From contig JADKAV010000028.1 of NCBI GenBank assembly GCA_016719135.1, positions 5,798 through 69,797 of the forward strand: a stretch of DNA of 64,000 nt, read 5' to 3'. Below, one piece after another: positions 1 to 8,964 of this stretch. Each line of letters starts with the position of its first letter. Positions within the stretch are counted from its first letter, which is position 1. Position numbers and translations under genes: made by a program. This DNA is from Micrococcales bacterium (lineage in GTDB: Bacteria; Actinomycetota; Actinomycetes; S36-B12; UBA10799). Under the pieces are notes generated by a model. It was not told the origin of the DNA. It worked only from the letters and a program-made list of their open reading frames with translations, and ran no database searches.

Positions 1-230
1 TCGGTCGCGGCAGGCGGCGCTCGAACGCTGCGCCGCAGGGCTCAGCTGCGCAGGAGGCGGTGTACGACTTCACCCAGGACCCGGACGTTGCCGGCGAACT
101 GGTAGGTGGGCGGCGCCGCGCCGCGCGCTCTGGTTGATACCCTTGTGCGGTGGCGCTGTGCCACGTCGTCGGTGTTTCATGCCCACCGTGCGGCACAAGC
201 GCTGACAACCCGACGAACAAGGATTCTGCC
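1..230. other. Left-edge stretch, possible end of an upstream gene
   Basis: No gene is identified with confidence. One rightward frame is open from the window edge to a TGA at 135-137 and ends with a plausible acidic segment (VYDFTQDPDVAGELVG), so it could be the last 40 or so codons of an upstream gene. Too little is present to recognise a family, and a frame change near the edge cannot be excluded. The rest up to 230 is the leader of the DUF177 gene. Confidence 0.2.
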
Positions 231-803
231 ATGACCACGACTGACGGTGCGCCGTTCGTCGTCGACGTGCGCGCCCTGCTGGGCAAACCGGGGGCATATC
301 AGCGGCTCACTCTGACCGGGGCTGCTGGCCCCAACGTGGCCACTGCGGTGGTCACTGTCGCCGAGGACGAGCCCGTGACTGCCGAAGTCATGCTCGAATC
401 GGTGCGCGAGGGCATCCTGGTCACCGGAAGCGCCCGCACCACCGGTGACGCGGTGTGCAGCCGCTGTCTGGACCCGGTGCGCATCGATCTGCAAGCCGAC
501 CTGCAGGAGTTGTACGCGTGGAGCCTCGAGGAAGCGGAGGTCGACGACCTCGGGGAACCGGGTCCGCACCTCGACGGTGAGAACCTGAATCTGCGTCCAC
601 CCATCCGCGACGGATTGATCCTGGAAATGCCGTTGGCTCCGTTGTGTTCGACGGACTGCCAGGGATTGTGCGCGCAGTGCGGCGCCCGGCTCGACGACGA
701 TCCCGGACACGCACACGAGACTTCAGACCCCCGATGGGCGGCACTGTCCGCTCTCAAAGCCGACCTGCTCGACGAGCAGGCTGAAACACCCAAGGAGAAC
801 TAA
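231..803 (+). CDS. YceD/DUF177 family protein
   Basis: A 190-residue protein of the DUF177 (YceD) family, which in most bacteria is encoded immediately before rpmF and is linked to 23S rRNA or ribosome maturation. The conserved core EGILVTGSARTTGDAVCSRC is visible, with a Cys pair at 76/79 and a second cluster at C139, C143, C147 and C150 (CSTDCQGLCAQCG), suggesting a metal-binding knob. The ATG at 231 is chosen because the family N-terminus (FVVDVRALLGKPG) follows directly; in-frame starts further upstream would add an unconserved leader. The stop abuts the rpmF GTG, so the two are transcribed and probably translated together. The exact biochemical role of the family is not settled. Confidence 0.9.
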   Translation: MTTTDGAPFVVDVRALLGKPGAYQRLTLTGAAGPNVATAVVTVAEDEPVTAEVMLESVREGILVTGSARTTGDAVCSRCLDPVRIDLQADLQELYAWSLEEAEVDDLGEPGPHLDGENLNLRPPIRDGLILEMPLAPLCSTDCQGLCAQCGARLDDDPGHAHETSDPRWAALSALKADLLDEQAETPKEN

Positions 804-977
804 GTGGCCGTCCCGAAGCGCAAGACCTCGCGCAGCAACACCCGGTCCCGTCGCGCCCAGTGGAAGACCTCGGCTCCCACTCTGGCGACCTGCAAGCAGT
901 GCGGCACCCAGAAGCCGCCGCACATCGCCTGCCCGGTCTGCGGCACCTACGCCAAGCGACGCGTCCTCGACGTCTAG
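804..977 (+). CDS. rpmF: 50S ribosomal protein L32
   Basis: A 57-residue L32 starting at GTG 804, directly after the DUF177 stop with no gap. The N-terminus AVPKRKTSRSNTRSRRAQW is typical. Two CxxC pairs (C30/C33 and C43/C46) show the zinc-binding form rather than the zinc-independent paralogue found in some actinobacteria. It is an integral part of the large subunit near the peptidyl-transferase side. Co-occurrence with the DUF177 gene upstream and rnc 16 bases downstream is the usual arrangement. Confidence 0.97.
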   Translation: MAVPKRKTSRSNTRSRRAQWKTSAPTLATCKQCGTQKPPHIACPVCGTYAKRRVLDV

Positions 978-993
978 GCCCGTCGCCGCCCCG

Positions 994-1698
994 GTGGAAG
1001 CGCAGGTGGATCTCGCCGAGCTGGTCGAGCGGCTCGGTCTGGCCAGCATGCCCGCGACCCTGCCGCTGGCGATGGTCCACCGCTCGTACTCCTACGAGAA
1101 CGGCCGGGTTCCCACCAATGAACGCCTCGAGTTCCTCGGCGATTCTGTGCTCGGCCTGGTCGTCACCGACCACCTCTACGCCACCTTCCCCGACTTGCCC
1201 GAAGGGCAGTTGGCCAAGATGCGTTCGGCCATTGTCAATGCGCATTCGCTGGCGGAGATCGCTGCCGGACTCGAAGTCGGCGCTTTCCTGCAGTTGGGCC
1301 GCGGCGAGGAATCCACTGGGGGGCGCGAGAAGGTCTCGATCCTGGCCGACGCCATGGAGGCGATCATCGGGGCGGTCTATCTGGAACTGGGACTCGAGGG
1401 TGCCCGCCGGTTCATCCTCGACCGGTTCGGGGCACTGATCGCGTCAGTTCCCGGACTGGGCGCTGGCCTGGATTGGAAGACGAGTCTGCAGGAACTGGCC
1501 GCACAAGTGGGCCAGGGTGCTCCGGAGTACATCGTCGTGGGCGAAGGCCCCGACCACGCCCGCACGTTCACCGCTCGGGTGCGCGTCGGTGGGCAGATGT
1601 TCGGTCACGGGATCGGACGCACGAAGAAACAGGCCGAGCAGCAGGCCGCCCAGACTGCGTTCGAACAGGTGCAGCAGTCGCTGAATGGCGATGCCTGA
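994..1698 (+). CDS. rnc: Ribonuclease III
   Basis: A 234-residue endonuclease that cleaves double-stranded RNA and processes rRNA precursors. The signature NERLEFLGDS lies at residues 42-51, the second acidic cluster of the catalytic domain is in ADAMEAIIGAVYLELG, and the C-terminal third is a double-stranded RNA-binding domain with the GIGRTKKQAEQQAA helix. The start is a GTG 16 bases after rpmF. The stop overlaps the mutM ATG (ATGCCTGA at 1691-1698), implying coupled translation. Length and motifs are complete, so this copy looks functional. Confidence 0.97.
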   Translation: MEAQVDLAELVERLGLASMPATLPLAMVHRSYSYENGRVPTNERLEFLGDSVLGLVVTDHLYATFPDLPEGQLAKMRSAIVNAHSLAEIAAGLEVGAFLQLGRGEESTGGREKVSILADAMEAIIGAVYLELGLEGARRFILDRFGALIASVPGLGAGLDWKTSLQELAAQVGQGAPEYIVVGEGPDHARTFTARVRVGGQMFGHGIGRTKKQAEQQAAQTAFEQVQQSLNGDA

Positions 1699-2524
1699 AC
1701 TACCCGAGGTCGAAGTCGTTCGTCGCGGCCTTCAGCACTGGACCTCCGATCGGGTGATCCGCGATGTCCAGGTTCTGCACCCCCGGGCAGTGCGCCGCCA
1801 CGGCGCGGGCGGTCCGGACTTCGAGAACCAGTTGCGTGGCCAGGCCCTGACCCGGGTCCTGCGGCGCGGCAAGTTCCTGTGGTGGCCGCTGGCCGACGAC
1901 GTGGCCCTGATCGGGCATCTGGGCATGTCGGGCCAGTTCCGCGTGGATGCCGATCCGGGAGAGCACACCAGGGTGATCCTCGACCTCGACCGGACCCGCC
2001 TTCTGTTCGATGACCAGCGGACTTTCGGCGGCCTGTGGCTCGACGAGATCGTGGGCGGTCTGCCGCTGTCTCTGGGGCACATCGCCGCCGATCCGCTCTC
2101 GGAGCAGTACGACCGTGCGGCCACCGTGCGCACCATCCGTTCGCGACGGGCTCCGATCAAGTCCCTGTTGCTCGATCAGGCAGTTGTTTCCGGGATCGGC
2201 AACATTTATGCCGACGAGGCCCTGTGGCAGGCGCGGGTCTGCTGGCGCACCCCGGGCTGCGACCTCAGCGCGCGCAAGGTCGGCCAACTCCTGGACGCCG
2301 CCGTGTCGGTCATGACCCGCGCGATCGCGGCCGGAGGGACATCGTTCGATGCGCTGTACGTCAACGTCAACGGCAGCAGTGGGTACTTCCAGCGCGACCT
2401 CGCAGCGTACGGACAGGAAGGCCTGCCCTGTTTGCGCTGTGGGACTGCGATCCTGCGTGAGCCGTTCGCGAACAGGTCCTCGTACCGCTGTCCGCGCTGT
2501 CAGCGGTGTCGGCGTGTTCCTTGA
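1691..2524 (+). CDS. mutM: Formamidopyrimidine-DNA glycosylase
   Basis: Bifunctional base-excision repair glycosylase/AP lyase for oxidised purines such as 8-oxoguanine. The ATG at 1691 gives the obligatory mature N-terminus MPELPEVE, in which Pro2 is the catalytic nucleophile and Glu3 the acid. An in-frame start two codons earlier would bury the proline and is rejected. The conserved lysine in RRGKFLWW, the helix-two-turn-helix SGIGNIYADEALW and a C-terminal zinc finger (CLRCG to YRCPRCQ) are present. The gene overlaps the rnc stop by eight bases. The full length of 277 residues matches the family. Confidence 0.97.
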   Translation: MPELPEVEVVRRGLQHWTSDRVIRDVQVLHPRAVRRHGAGGPDFENQLRGQALTRVLRRGKFLWWPLADDVALIGHLGMSGQFRVDADPGEHTRVILDLDRTRLLFDDQRTFGGLWLDEIVGGLPLSLGHIAADPLSEQYDRAATVRTIRSRRAPIKSLLLDQAVVSGIGNIYADEALWQARVCWRTPGCDLSARKVGQLLDAAVSVMTRAIAAGGTSFDALYVNVNGSSGYFQRDLAAYGQEGLPCLRCGTAILREPFANRSSYRCPRCQRCRRVP

Positions 2525-2558
2525 CGAGTGTCGACTCGTTATGTCAACCTGATATATG
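2524..2558 (+). promoter_or_regulatory. AT-rich promoter-like tract with short palindrome
   Basis: Directly after mutM, a palindrome ACGAGT-GTCG-ACTCGT (2524-2539) is followed by an unusually AT-rich GATATATG at 2551-2558. This could be a small operator next to a -10 element for the downstream coiled-coil gene. No good -35 hexamer is seen at the right distance, so the call is tentative. Confidence 0.25.
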
Positions 2559-2654
2559 GAGCGCGGGTTCCGTGCTCAGCAAGCCATAGCATCAGCGGCA
2601 GTCTCGCGGGAGTCTCCACGGCGGGGCCGCTGGAGCACCATGCATGGAGGACTG

Positions 2655-2840
2655 ATGGCCAAGGCGGTCTATACCCCTGGCGCACACTTCGACCCACGGC
2701 TGATGGCCGAGTTGGCGTCGTTGCGTGCCCGTGTCGCCGAACTCGAGCGCGAAGTCAGCGCCCTGCGCGTTGAGCACGCCGCGTTCGACGACGAAATGCT
2801 CGCGCTGTCGTCCACGACGGCACCGCCCGTTCTCGCCTGA
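2655..2840 (+). CDS. Small coiled-coil protein, unknown function
   Basis: A predicted 61-residue protein starting at ATG 2655, preceded by GGAGG at 2646-2650, a good ribosome-binding site. A longer in-frame reading from 2556 exists but lacks such a site. The middle (MAELASLRARVAELEREVSA) has a clear leucine heptad pattern and should form a coiled coil; the ends are short and unstructured. I do not recognise a family. It lies alone between mutM and a leftward acetyltransferase. It could be a small dimerisation or regulatory protein, but nothing in the sequence proves it is expressed. Confidence 0.5.
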   Translation: MAKAVYTPGAHFDPRLMAELASLRARVAELEREVSALRVEHAAFDDEMLALSSTTAPPVLA

Positions 2841-2880
2841 TCGACGACTGACCCGCGGCGGGCACGCTGAGTCAGCGCGC

Positions 2881-3282
2881 TCATTCGCTACGCGGCGGTA
2901 GTTCCATTCCCTGACATCCGTTGGGCACGAAGCCGGCGGCGCGGTACAAGGCGACGCCGGCTGGGTCCGCGAACAAAGTGATCCACGGCTCCGCCGGCGC
3001 TTCGGCATGAATCCGCTGCAGCAAGGCATCGAGGACGGTCCGACCGATGCCTTTGTGCTGATGTGCCGGCAGGGTGGCCATGTCCGCGATGTGGAAGTAC
3101 CAGCCGCCGTCGCCGATCACCCGGCCCATGGCCACGGCCTGCCCGTCGATGCGCACGGTCACCCACAACCAGGAGTTCTTCAGCGCGGGTCGCGCCTGCT
3201 CCTTGGTGCGCACAGTCAGGCCAGCCTCCCTGCGCAATCGCACGTACTCGTCGACGGTGGGTGGTTCGAAGAGCAGATCCAT
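2881..3282 (-). CDS. GNAT family N-acetyltransferase
   Basis: A 133-residue single-domain GNAT. The acetyl-CoA pyrophosphate loop is seen in ATLPAHQHKGIGRTVLDALLQ (Q/RxxGxG/A type), followed by the usual beta5-alpha4 end (ITLFADPAGVALYRAAGFV). The start is the ATG whose complement is at 3280-3282; the reading frame continues upstream only because the neighbouring GC-rich island lacks stops. The substrate cannot be told from sequence. It is transcribed leftward, opposite to its neighbours, and its promoter would lie in or next to the anomalous island. Confidence 0.85.
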   Translation of the reverse strand: MDLLFEPPTVDEYVRLRREAGLTVRTKEQARPALKNSWLWVTVRIDGQAVAMGRVIGDGGWYFHIADMATLPAHQHKGIGRTVLDALLQRIHAEAPAEPWITLFADPAGVALYRAAGFVPNGCQGMELPPRSE

Positions 3283-3410
3283 GGTGGGCAGTGTAGGCAG
3301 GGGGTCACCTCCTGATCCCAGCGTTGGTCCGGCCGGTGGCACGAGACCGCGGTGGCCGGCGCAGGCCCCGACGACCGCGGCCGACCGCCCGCAGGCCGCC
3401 GCACGTGTAG

Positions 3411-5235
3411 GTGAGATCAGCCCCGCCCCAACAGCGCCGCCCCCCCCCAACCCCAACCCCACGCCCACCACCCCGACCAAAGGTACCCCCCCAGTCCCAT
3501 GCCCCCCGGCTGTTCTCCTGCTTCTCGCGCGCCGCCCGCGGCGCGGAGGGGCGGCGGCGCCGGAGTGACCCCGATGACCCCAAGAGAGAAGGCCCGCGGG
3601 GCCGCGGCCGGGGAAGAGGGAGGGCCCCGACGAGCAGGGGGGGGCGGAAGGCGGCCGCACCGCGCCCGGGAAGGAAGAAGCCCGAATTGGGGGGGGGGCG
3701 CGGCCCAGCGGCCGGCGGGGGCGGCCCGCCCCGGCGGGGCCAGAGGGGCCCGGGGCGGGGCGGGCGGCAGAAGGGGGCGCGGGGCGGCGGGGGCCACGGG
3801 CGCCGCCCGCGGAAGAGGGGAGGGGGGGGGGGGCAGCCGGCCCGGGGGCCCCCGGCGCGGGCGCGGCGCGCGCGCGGCTCAGCGGGGGGAGAGCCGGGGG
3901 CGAGAGAGGCCGCGCGCGGCGAGAGGGGAGCAGAGCAGCGGAAGGTCGGGGGGGCGGCGGAGGGCGCCGCGGCGACCACCACACACGGCGGCGGGCGGCG
4001 CGCGGCGCGGGGCGGCGGCGGCGGCAGGCCCCGGCAGCGGGCGGCGAGGGAGGCGAGGAGGGAAGGCCCAGCGCGAAGGGGGGGCGGGGGGGGGGGAGCG
4101 GGAGGGGGGGGGGGAAGAGACAAGGAGAAACAGGGGGTCGCTTCCGGTTCCCCAAAATGATTGGGTGTTTGCCGGCGCCACGGGGGGGAGGGGGTCGCGG
4201 CCCCGGGGGGCTGTTGTCTGCACCCCGCGCGCCCGCGAGGGCGCGGGCGGGCGGCTTGGGGGGGGGGACCGGGCGGGGGGGGGGGGGGTTCCGCTGGCGG
4301 GGAGGGTGTCCATGTCGGCCTTCCGCCCGCTCGACGCCCCGGCGCCCGGGCGGGGCTCGTCCCGCCCCCGCGCCGCCGCACCCGCAGGGGGCCGGGCGGG
4401 GGGGGCTTTCCGCCCGCGCCCCGGCTCCAGGCGAGGGCGCGGCAGCAGGGGCACTCCTGCGCGCCGCCAGGGGTCCGCCGGCGGGCGCCCGGCGGCCCGC
4501 GCCCGCGGCGGGGGGCGGCCCGGGAGGGGGGAGCACCCCCGGTGCCATCACACGGGCCGCGCGGCGGGTGGGGGCGCCGCCGCAGGGTGCGTCGGCTGCT
4601 TGCGGTTTAGTCCCCGAGCGAGGTCGCGCCGCCTTCCCGCACAGGCCGTGGGGGGGGTCTTCCGGCTGGTTTGCCCGCCCGCCGCCTCCGCGCGTGTCCT
4701 CCGCTTTGCCCCGCGGCCCGCCCGTCTGCCGCCCGGGGGCGAGAGCGCGCCCCACCGGGCAAGCCAGGGGGGTAGGTGGGTGCCGGTGGGGGGTTCGCCG
4801 CGGGCCGCACGGCCGCGGGGGGCGCCGGCCCGCGCGCGGCGGGGGCCGGCGCGGTTCCGGGTCCCGCGGGGCGGGGGCGCAGCGCGGCTCGCCGGGCGCC
4901 GGGCCCGCCGGCGGCGCGGCCTCCGCCCCCCCACCCACCCCCCCCCCCCGCCCCCCCCCGGGCCCGGGCCCCGGCGCGGCGGCGCCGTTCGACCTGATCT
5001 GACCCCCCACACTCTTGCCCCCCCGCCGCGCGGGCGCGGGTCGTCGCCCGGGGCTCGCCGTCCGCCGCGGGGTCGTCTCGCCGTCCCGGGCGCGCGCGGG
5101 CCGGGGGTCGGGTGTTCGGGCTTCGTGCTGCGCGGGGGGGGGTCCATATCCACGGCGACGACCCCCGAGAACCTCCCCGCGCGGGCGGCGTCCCACCCCC
5201 CGGCCCCCCGGGGGCCGCGCGGCGCCCCCCCGCCG
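3411..5235. other. Hyper-GC low-complexity island, probable sequence artefact
   Basis: About 1.8 kb made almost entirely of G and C, with dozens of homopolymer runs. A G-rich plus strand dominates roughly 3540-4310, and C-rich stretches occur at 3430-3500, 4915-5000 and around 5190-5235. Long frames are open on both strands simply because AT-containing stop codons are absent; their translations are Gly/Arg/Pro/Ala-only strings with no domain. Composition changes abruptly to normal coding-like sequence on both sides. Many actinobacteria carry one or more small genes between mutM and smc, so a real gene may be masked here, but none can be read. Confidence 0.8.
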
Positions 5236-5373
5236 CAGCGCATGTCGACCGTGCTGGCATTCGCCTCTGCGTGGCGCTGACCGGGACGCGCATGGTTCGG
5301 GGTTACGCTGACAGTCTTCCCCGTCGGCGGGCCGACCCGGCCCGTGGCTGATGCTGCGGCAGGAGGCACTGGA

Positions 5374-8300
5374 GTGCATCTCAGGAGTCTGACCCTACGG
5401 GGCTTCAAATCCTTCGCGTCGTCGACGACTATCGACCTCGAGCCGGGCATCACCTGTGTGGTGGGTCCCAACGGTTCGGGTAAGTCCAACGTCGTCGATG
5501 CGATCGCCTGGGTCATGGGTGAGCAAGGGGCCAAAAGCCTACGCGGCGGGAAGATGGACGACGTCATCTTCGCCGGCACCTCGGGCAAAGCGCCGCTGGG
5601 TCGCGCGGAGGTGGAACTGACCATCGACAACTCCGACGGGGCGCTGCCCATCGACTACACCGAGGTCACGATCCGGCGCACACTGTTCCGCAGTGGCGGT
5701 TCGGAGTACGCCATCAACGGTCAGACCTGCCGTCTGCTCGACGTTCAAGAGTTGCTCGCGGACTCCGGGATCGGCCGTGAGATGCATGTGATCGTCGGCC
5801 AGGGCCGTCTCGATGCCATCCTGCACGCCAGTCCGGAGGACCGCCGCGGTTTCATCGAAGAGGCTGCCGGTGTCCTCAAGCACCGCCGGCGCAAGGAGAA
5901 AGCCCTGCGCAAACTGGAGCAGATCCAGCAGAACCTGCAGCGGCTCACGGACCTGTCCACCGAATTGCGCCGGCAACTCAAGCCACTGGGGAGGCAGGCG
6001 GAGGTGGCACGGCGGGCTGCCACCATTCAGGCCGATGTCCGAGATGCACGGCTGAGGTTGCTGGCCGACGAGGTGGCCGGTGTGCAACGGGATCTGGCCG
6101 AGGAGCAGGCCGATGAGAGTGCAGCGAAGGCCGAACGCGAACGCGTCGAGGAGCAGTTGCGTGCTGCTCGGTCGCAGGAGGCAGACCTGGAGGAACGCCT
6201 GCAACAAGTGGCCCCGCAGCTGCATGCCGGGAGAAGTCGTTCACTGGATCTGACGCGTCTGCGTGAGCGGATCAGCGGCCTCGTGGCCTTGATCGTGGAG
6301 CGCCGCAGGTCGCTGGAACGCGAACAACTGGAGTTCAGTTTCGGGGTGGACCCCGAGGAGATCCAACGGGCCGGGGATGCCGTCGAACTGGAGATCGCCG
6401 ATCAGGCGCACATCGTTGCTGCCGCACAGAACGAGTTCGAGCGGGCCCGCGATGCCGCCGAAGCGGTCGGTCGTGAGGTCCGCGAAGAACAGTCGCTGAT
6501 CACGTCGGCGGAAGCAGCTCTCACCGAATACCGTCAGCACGTCGCGGCCGCCGAGCAGGCGGTGGCCGGAGGGGTCCGACTGGTGGAGTCCACCACGGCC
6601 CGTGCCGATCATCTGGCCCAGCAGCACGACAGCGTTGCGCGTGAGGCGAGCGAGGCGGCTGCTGCTGTTGCCGATCTTGATCCGGAGCCGGCACACGAGG
6701 ACATCGTGGACATGTCGCAGGCCGACGAGAAGATGCGCGCTGCGGAACGCGACCTCGAACTGGCCAGGACGGAACTCTCGACGCAGGAGCAGAAGCGCGC
6801 ATCTCTGACGGCGCGTTGTGAGGCCCTGCGGTCAGCGGTGGCAGACACGGCCGACGACTCAGTGGGTGCTGACCGTCAGGAAGGCACGCTGGACAGCGTC
6901 ATCCGGGTGCGTCCCGGCTACGAGAAGGCGGTCGCAATGTTGCTCGGAGCCCTGGCCAGGGCCAGGGTGCTGCGCGAAGGTGTGAGCGTGCACGAGGTCC
7001 TCGGTGGGATCGACGCCGATCGGTCGGTCCGACTCGTGCTTCCCGGCACGAGGAACGCGGTCGCTTCGCATCCGGACGCAGCCCTGAACTACATCGAGGC
7101 GCCCGATCACCTGCGCGGCGCGCTGTCGCAGATGCTGGCCGGGGCAGTGGTGGCCCCGGACCTGTCGGCCGCTCAGCGCATCGTGGATGAACACCCCGAT
7201 GTACTGGTGGCCACGATCGATGGCCAGATGCTCGGACGGGGGATCGCAGCGCAGGGTTCGGAGGGCGCCAACGTCATCGCTTTGCGCAACGCGCTGGAGC
7301 AGGCGACCGAGGAGTTGGTCTCCACCGAGGGGTGCTGGCGGCGGGCAGTGGATCATGTCGCCAGGGTCGAAGCCCAGGCGGCGCAGGTGCGTCAGCAGCG
7401 CGACGAGGTGCGCAACCAGGTGGCCGCCCAGCAGGCGCAGGCAGCTGCCCGGGCTGAGCGGGATGTCCATGTGCGGCAGCGGGCAGCCACCACGGCACAC
7501 CGGCTGGAACAGTTGCTCGCTGAGAAGGACGAGGTGGCTGCGGCACTGGCCGAACACGCTGCTGACCTGCAGGCCGCACGTGACCGACTGCAGGAGCTCG
7601 AGCTCGCCGGTGCCCCGACCGTCGACCGAACGCAGCTCCACGCGCTGCTCACCCGCCAGGAGCAGGCACGGCAGGCGCACCATGAGACCGGACTCAACGC
7701 ACGATCCGCGCACGAGCGTCACGCCTCGCTGCAGGCCAAACACGCGGAACTGGTCGAGCAGGCACAGCAGGCCAGGGAGGCCGTCGAAGCGGCAGCCCGG
7801 CGACGCGTCCAGCGTGAGCATGCCCTGGTCGAATTGGCCCGATTGGAAGAACTCGCGCGCCGGGCAGCGACCCTGGTGGAACAGGACGCCGCCACCGCCG
7901 AGTCGCACTTGAACTCGCTGGAGGCCGAACAGCAGCAGGTGCAGTCCGACCACGCGCAGGCGCGCTCCGCGGCGCTGGAGCTGGCCGCGGAGGTCGAACG
8001 GCTCACCCAGGATGTCCACCGCGACGAGGTGCTGCGAGCCGGTAAACACGCAACCCTCGAACAGCTGACGGAGAAGGCCCTCGAGGAGTACGGCCTCACC
8101 ATCGACAACCTGGTGGCCGAATACGGCCCCGACCAGATGATCGAGGTCGCCGACGGGGATCCGATCGCCTTCGAGCGCGGGCAGCAGCAGCGCCGCCTCA
8201 AGGAGGCGGAGCGCGGGTTGGCCCTGCTCGGCCGGGTCAACCCGTTGGCTCTTGAGGAATTCGCAGCCATGGAGGAGCGCCACACCCATCTGGTCACGCA

Positions 8301-8886
8301 GATCGAGGATGTCAAGAAGAGCCGCGAGGACCTGCTGGCACTCGTGGCCGATGTGGACACCCGCGTCCAACAGGTCTTTTCCGAGGCCTATGCCGATGTG
8401 GCGCGCGAGTTCGAGCACGCTTTCGCCCGGTTGTTCCCCGGTGGCCAGGGACGGTTGATTCTCACCGATCCCGACGACCTGCTCATCACAGGAGTCGAGG
8501 TGGAAGCCCGCCCACCGGGAAAGAAGATCAAGCGTCTGTCCCTGCTCTCCGGTGGTGAGCGCAGCCTCACGGCTGTGGCCTTCCTGGTGGCCCTGTTCAA
8601 GGCGAGGCCCTCGCCGTTCTACCTGCTGGACGAGGTCGAGGCGGCTCTCGACGATGTCAACCTCGGCAGGCTGATGGGATTGCTCGAGGAACTGCGGGAG
8701 ACCTCGCAGCTGATGATCATCACCCACCAGAAGCGCACGATGGAGATGGCCGACGCTTTGTACGGGGTCACGATGCGCGCGGGCGTCACGCAGGTGATCA
8801 GCCAGCGGATGCGTCAGTGCAGCCTGTGTGATGCGCGGGGCGCCGTAAGCGGGGACTTTGGACGCAGACGGTCTCCTGCTGGCTGA
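5374..8886 (+). CDS. smc: Chromosome segregation protein SMC
   Basis: An SMC ATPase of about 1170 residues that compacts and helps segregate the chromosome. Walker A GPNGSGKS lies at residues 31-38, then long coiled-coil arms around a hinge (about residues 500-640), the ABC signature LSGGERSLTA near 1056 and Walker B LLDEVEAALDD near 1083. GTG 5374 is chosen because it gives the family start HLRSLTLRGFKSF and is preceded by AGGAGG at 5361-5366. The last 26 residues after VISQRMR are unusual and are encoded by a perfect inverted repeat that also holds the stop. Order smc-ftsY is conserved. Confidence 0.96.
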   Translation: MHLRSLTLRGFKSFASSTTIDLEPGITCVVGPNGSGKSNVVDAIAWVMGEQGAKSLRGGKMDDVIFAGTSGKAPLGRAEVELTIDNSDGALPIDYTEVTIRRTLFRSGGSEYAINGQTCRLLDVQELLADSGIGREMHVIVGQGRLDAILHASPEDRRGFIEEAAGVLKHRRRKEKALRKLEQIQQNLQRLTDLSTELRRQLKPLGRQAEVARRAATIQADVRDARLRLLADEVAGVQRDLAEEQADESAAKAERERVEEQLRAARSQEADLEERLQQVAPQLHAGRSRSLDLTRLRERISGLVALIVERRRSLEREQLEFSFGVDPEEIQRAGDAVELEIADQAHIVAAAQNEFERARDAAEAVGREVREEQSLITSAEAALTEYRQHVAAAEQAVAGGVRLVESTTARADHLAQQHDSVAREASEAAAAVADLDPEPAHEDIVDMSQADEKMRAAERDLELARTELSTQEQKRASLTARCEALRSAVADTADDSVGADRQEGTLDSVIRVRPGYEKAVAMLLGALARARVLREGVSVHEVLGGIDADRSVRLVLPGTRNAVASHPDAALNYIEAPDHLRGALSQMLAGAVVAPDLSAAQRIVDEHPDVLVATIDGQMLGRGIAAQGSEGANVIALRNALEQATEELVSTEGCWRRAVDHVARVEAQAAQVRQQRDEVRNQVAAQQAQAAARAERDVHVRQRAATTAHRLEQLLAEKDEVAAALAEHAADLQAARDRLQELELAGAPTVDRTQLHALLTRQEQARQAHHETGLNARSAHERHASLQAKHAELVEQAQQAREAVEAAARRRVQREHALVELARLEELARRAATLVEQDAATAESHLNSLEAEQQQVQSDHAQARSAALELAAEVERLTQDVHRDEVLRAGKHATLEQLTEKALEEYGLTIDNLVAEYGPDQMIEVADGDPIAFERGQQQRRLKEAERGLALLGRVNPLALEEFAAMEERHTHLVTQIEDVKKSREDLLALVADVDTRVQQVFSEAYADVAREFEHAFARLFPGGQGRLILTDPDDLLITGVEVEARPPGKKIKRLSLLSGGERSLTAVAFLVALFKARPSPFYLLDEVEAALDDVNLGRLMGLLEELRETSQLMIITHQKRTMEMADALYGVTMRAGVTQVISQRMRQCSLCDARGAVSGDFGRRRSPAG

Positions 8887-8901
8887 CTGCGTCCAAAGTC
8901 C
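8853..8901 (+). terminator. 15-bp perfect hairpin around the smc stop
   Basis: Arms GGACTTTGGACGCAG (8853-8867) and CTGCGTCCAAAGTCC (8887-8901) are perfectly complementary, with a 19-base loop containing the smc stop (8884-8886). A further GCGGG/CCCGC pairing extends the stem outside a small bulge. There is no T-tract, as is common for actinobacterial terminators. It would reduce read-through into ftsY or act as a 3-prime mRNA-stabilising structure. Confidence 0.65.
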
Positions 8902-8964
8902 ACCCGCGATCGACGTCCTACGCAACCGGTCGAGATGGCGGCGACGACCGTCGGTCACACTGGG

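Noticed and set aside
2881..5379. Long leftward frame of over 800 codons joined to the GNAT gene, and equally long rightward frames opposite it
   Set aside because: The frames are open only because the island lacks A and T; translations are low-complexity strings, and only the last 133 codons (the GNAT domain) look like a protein.
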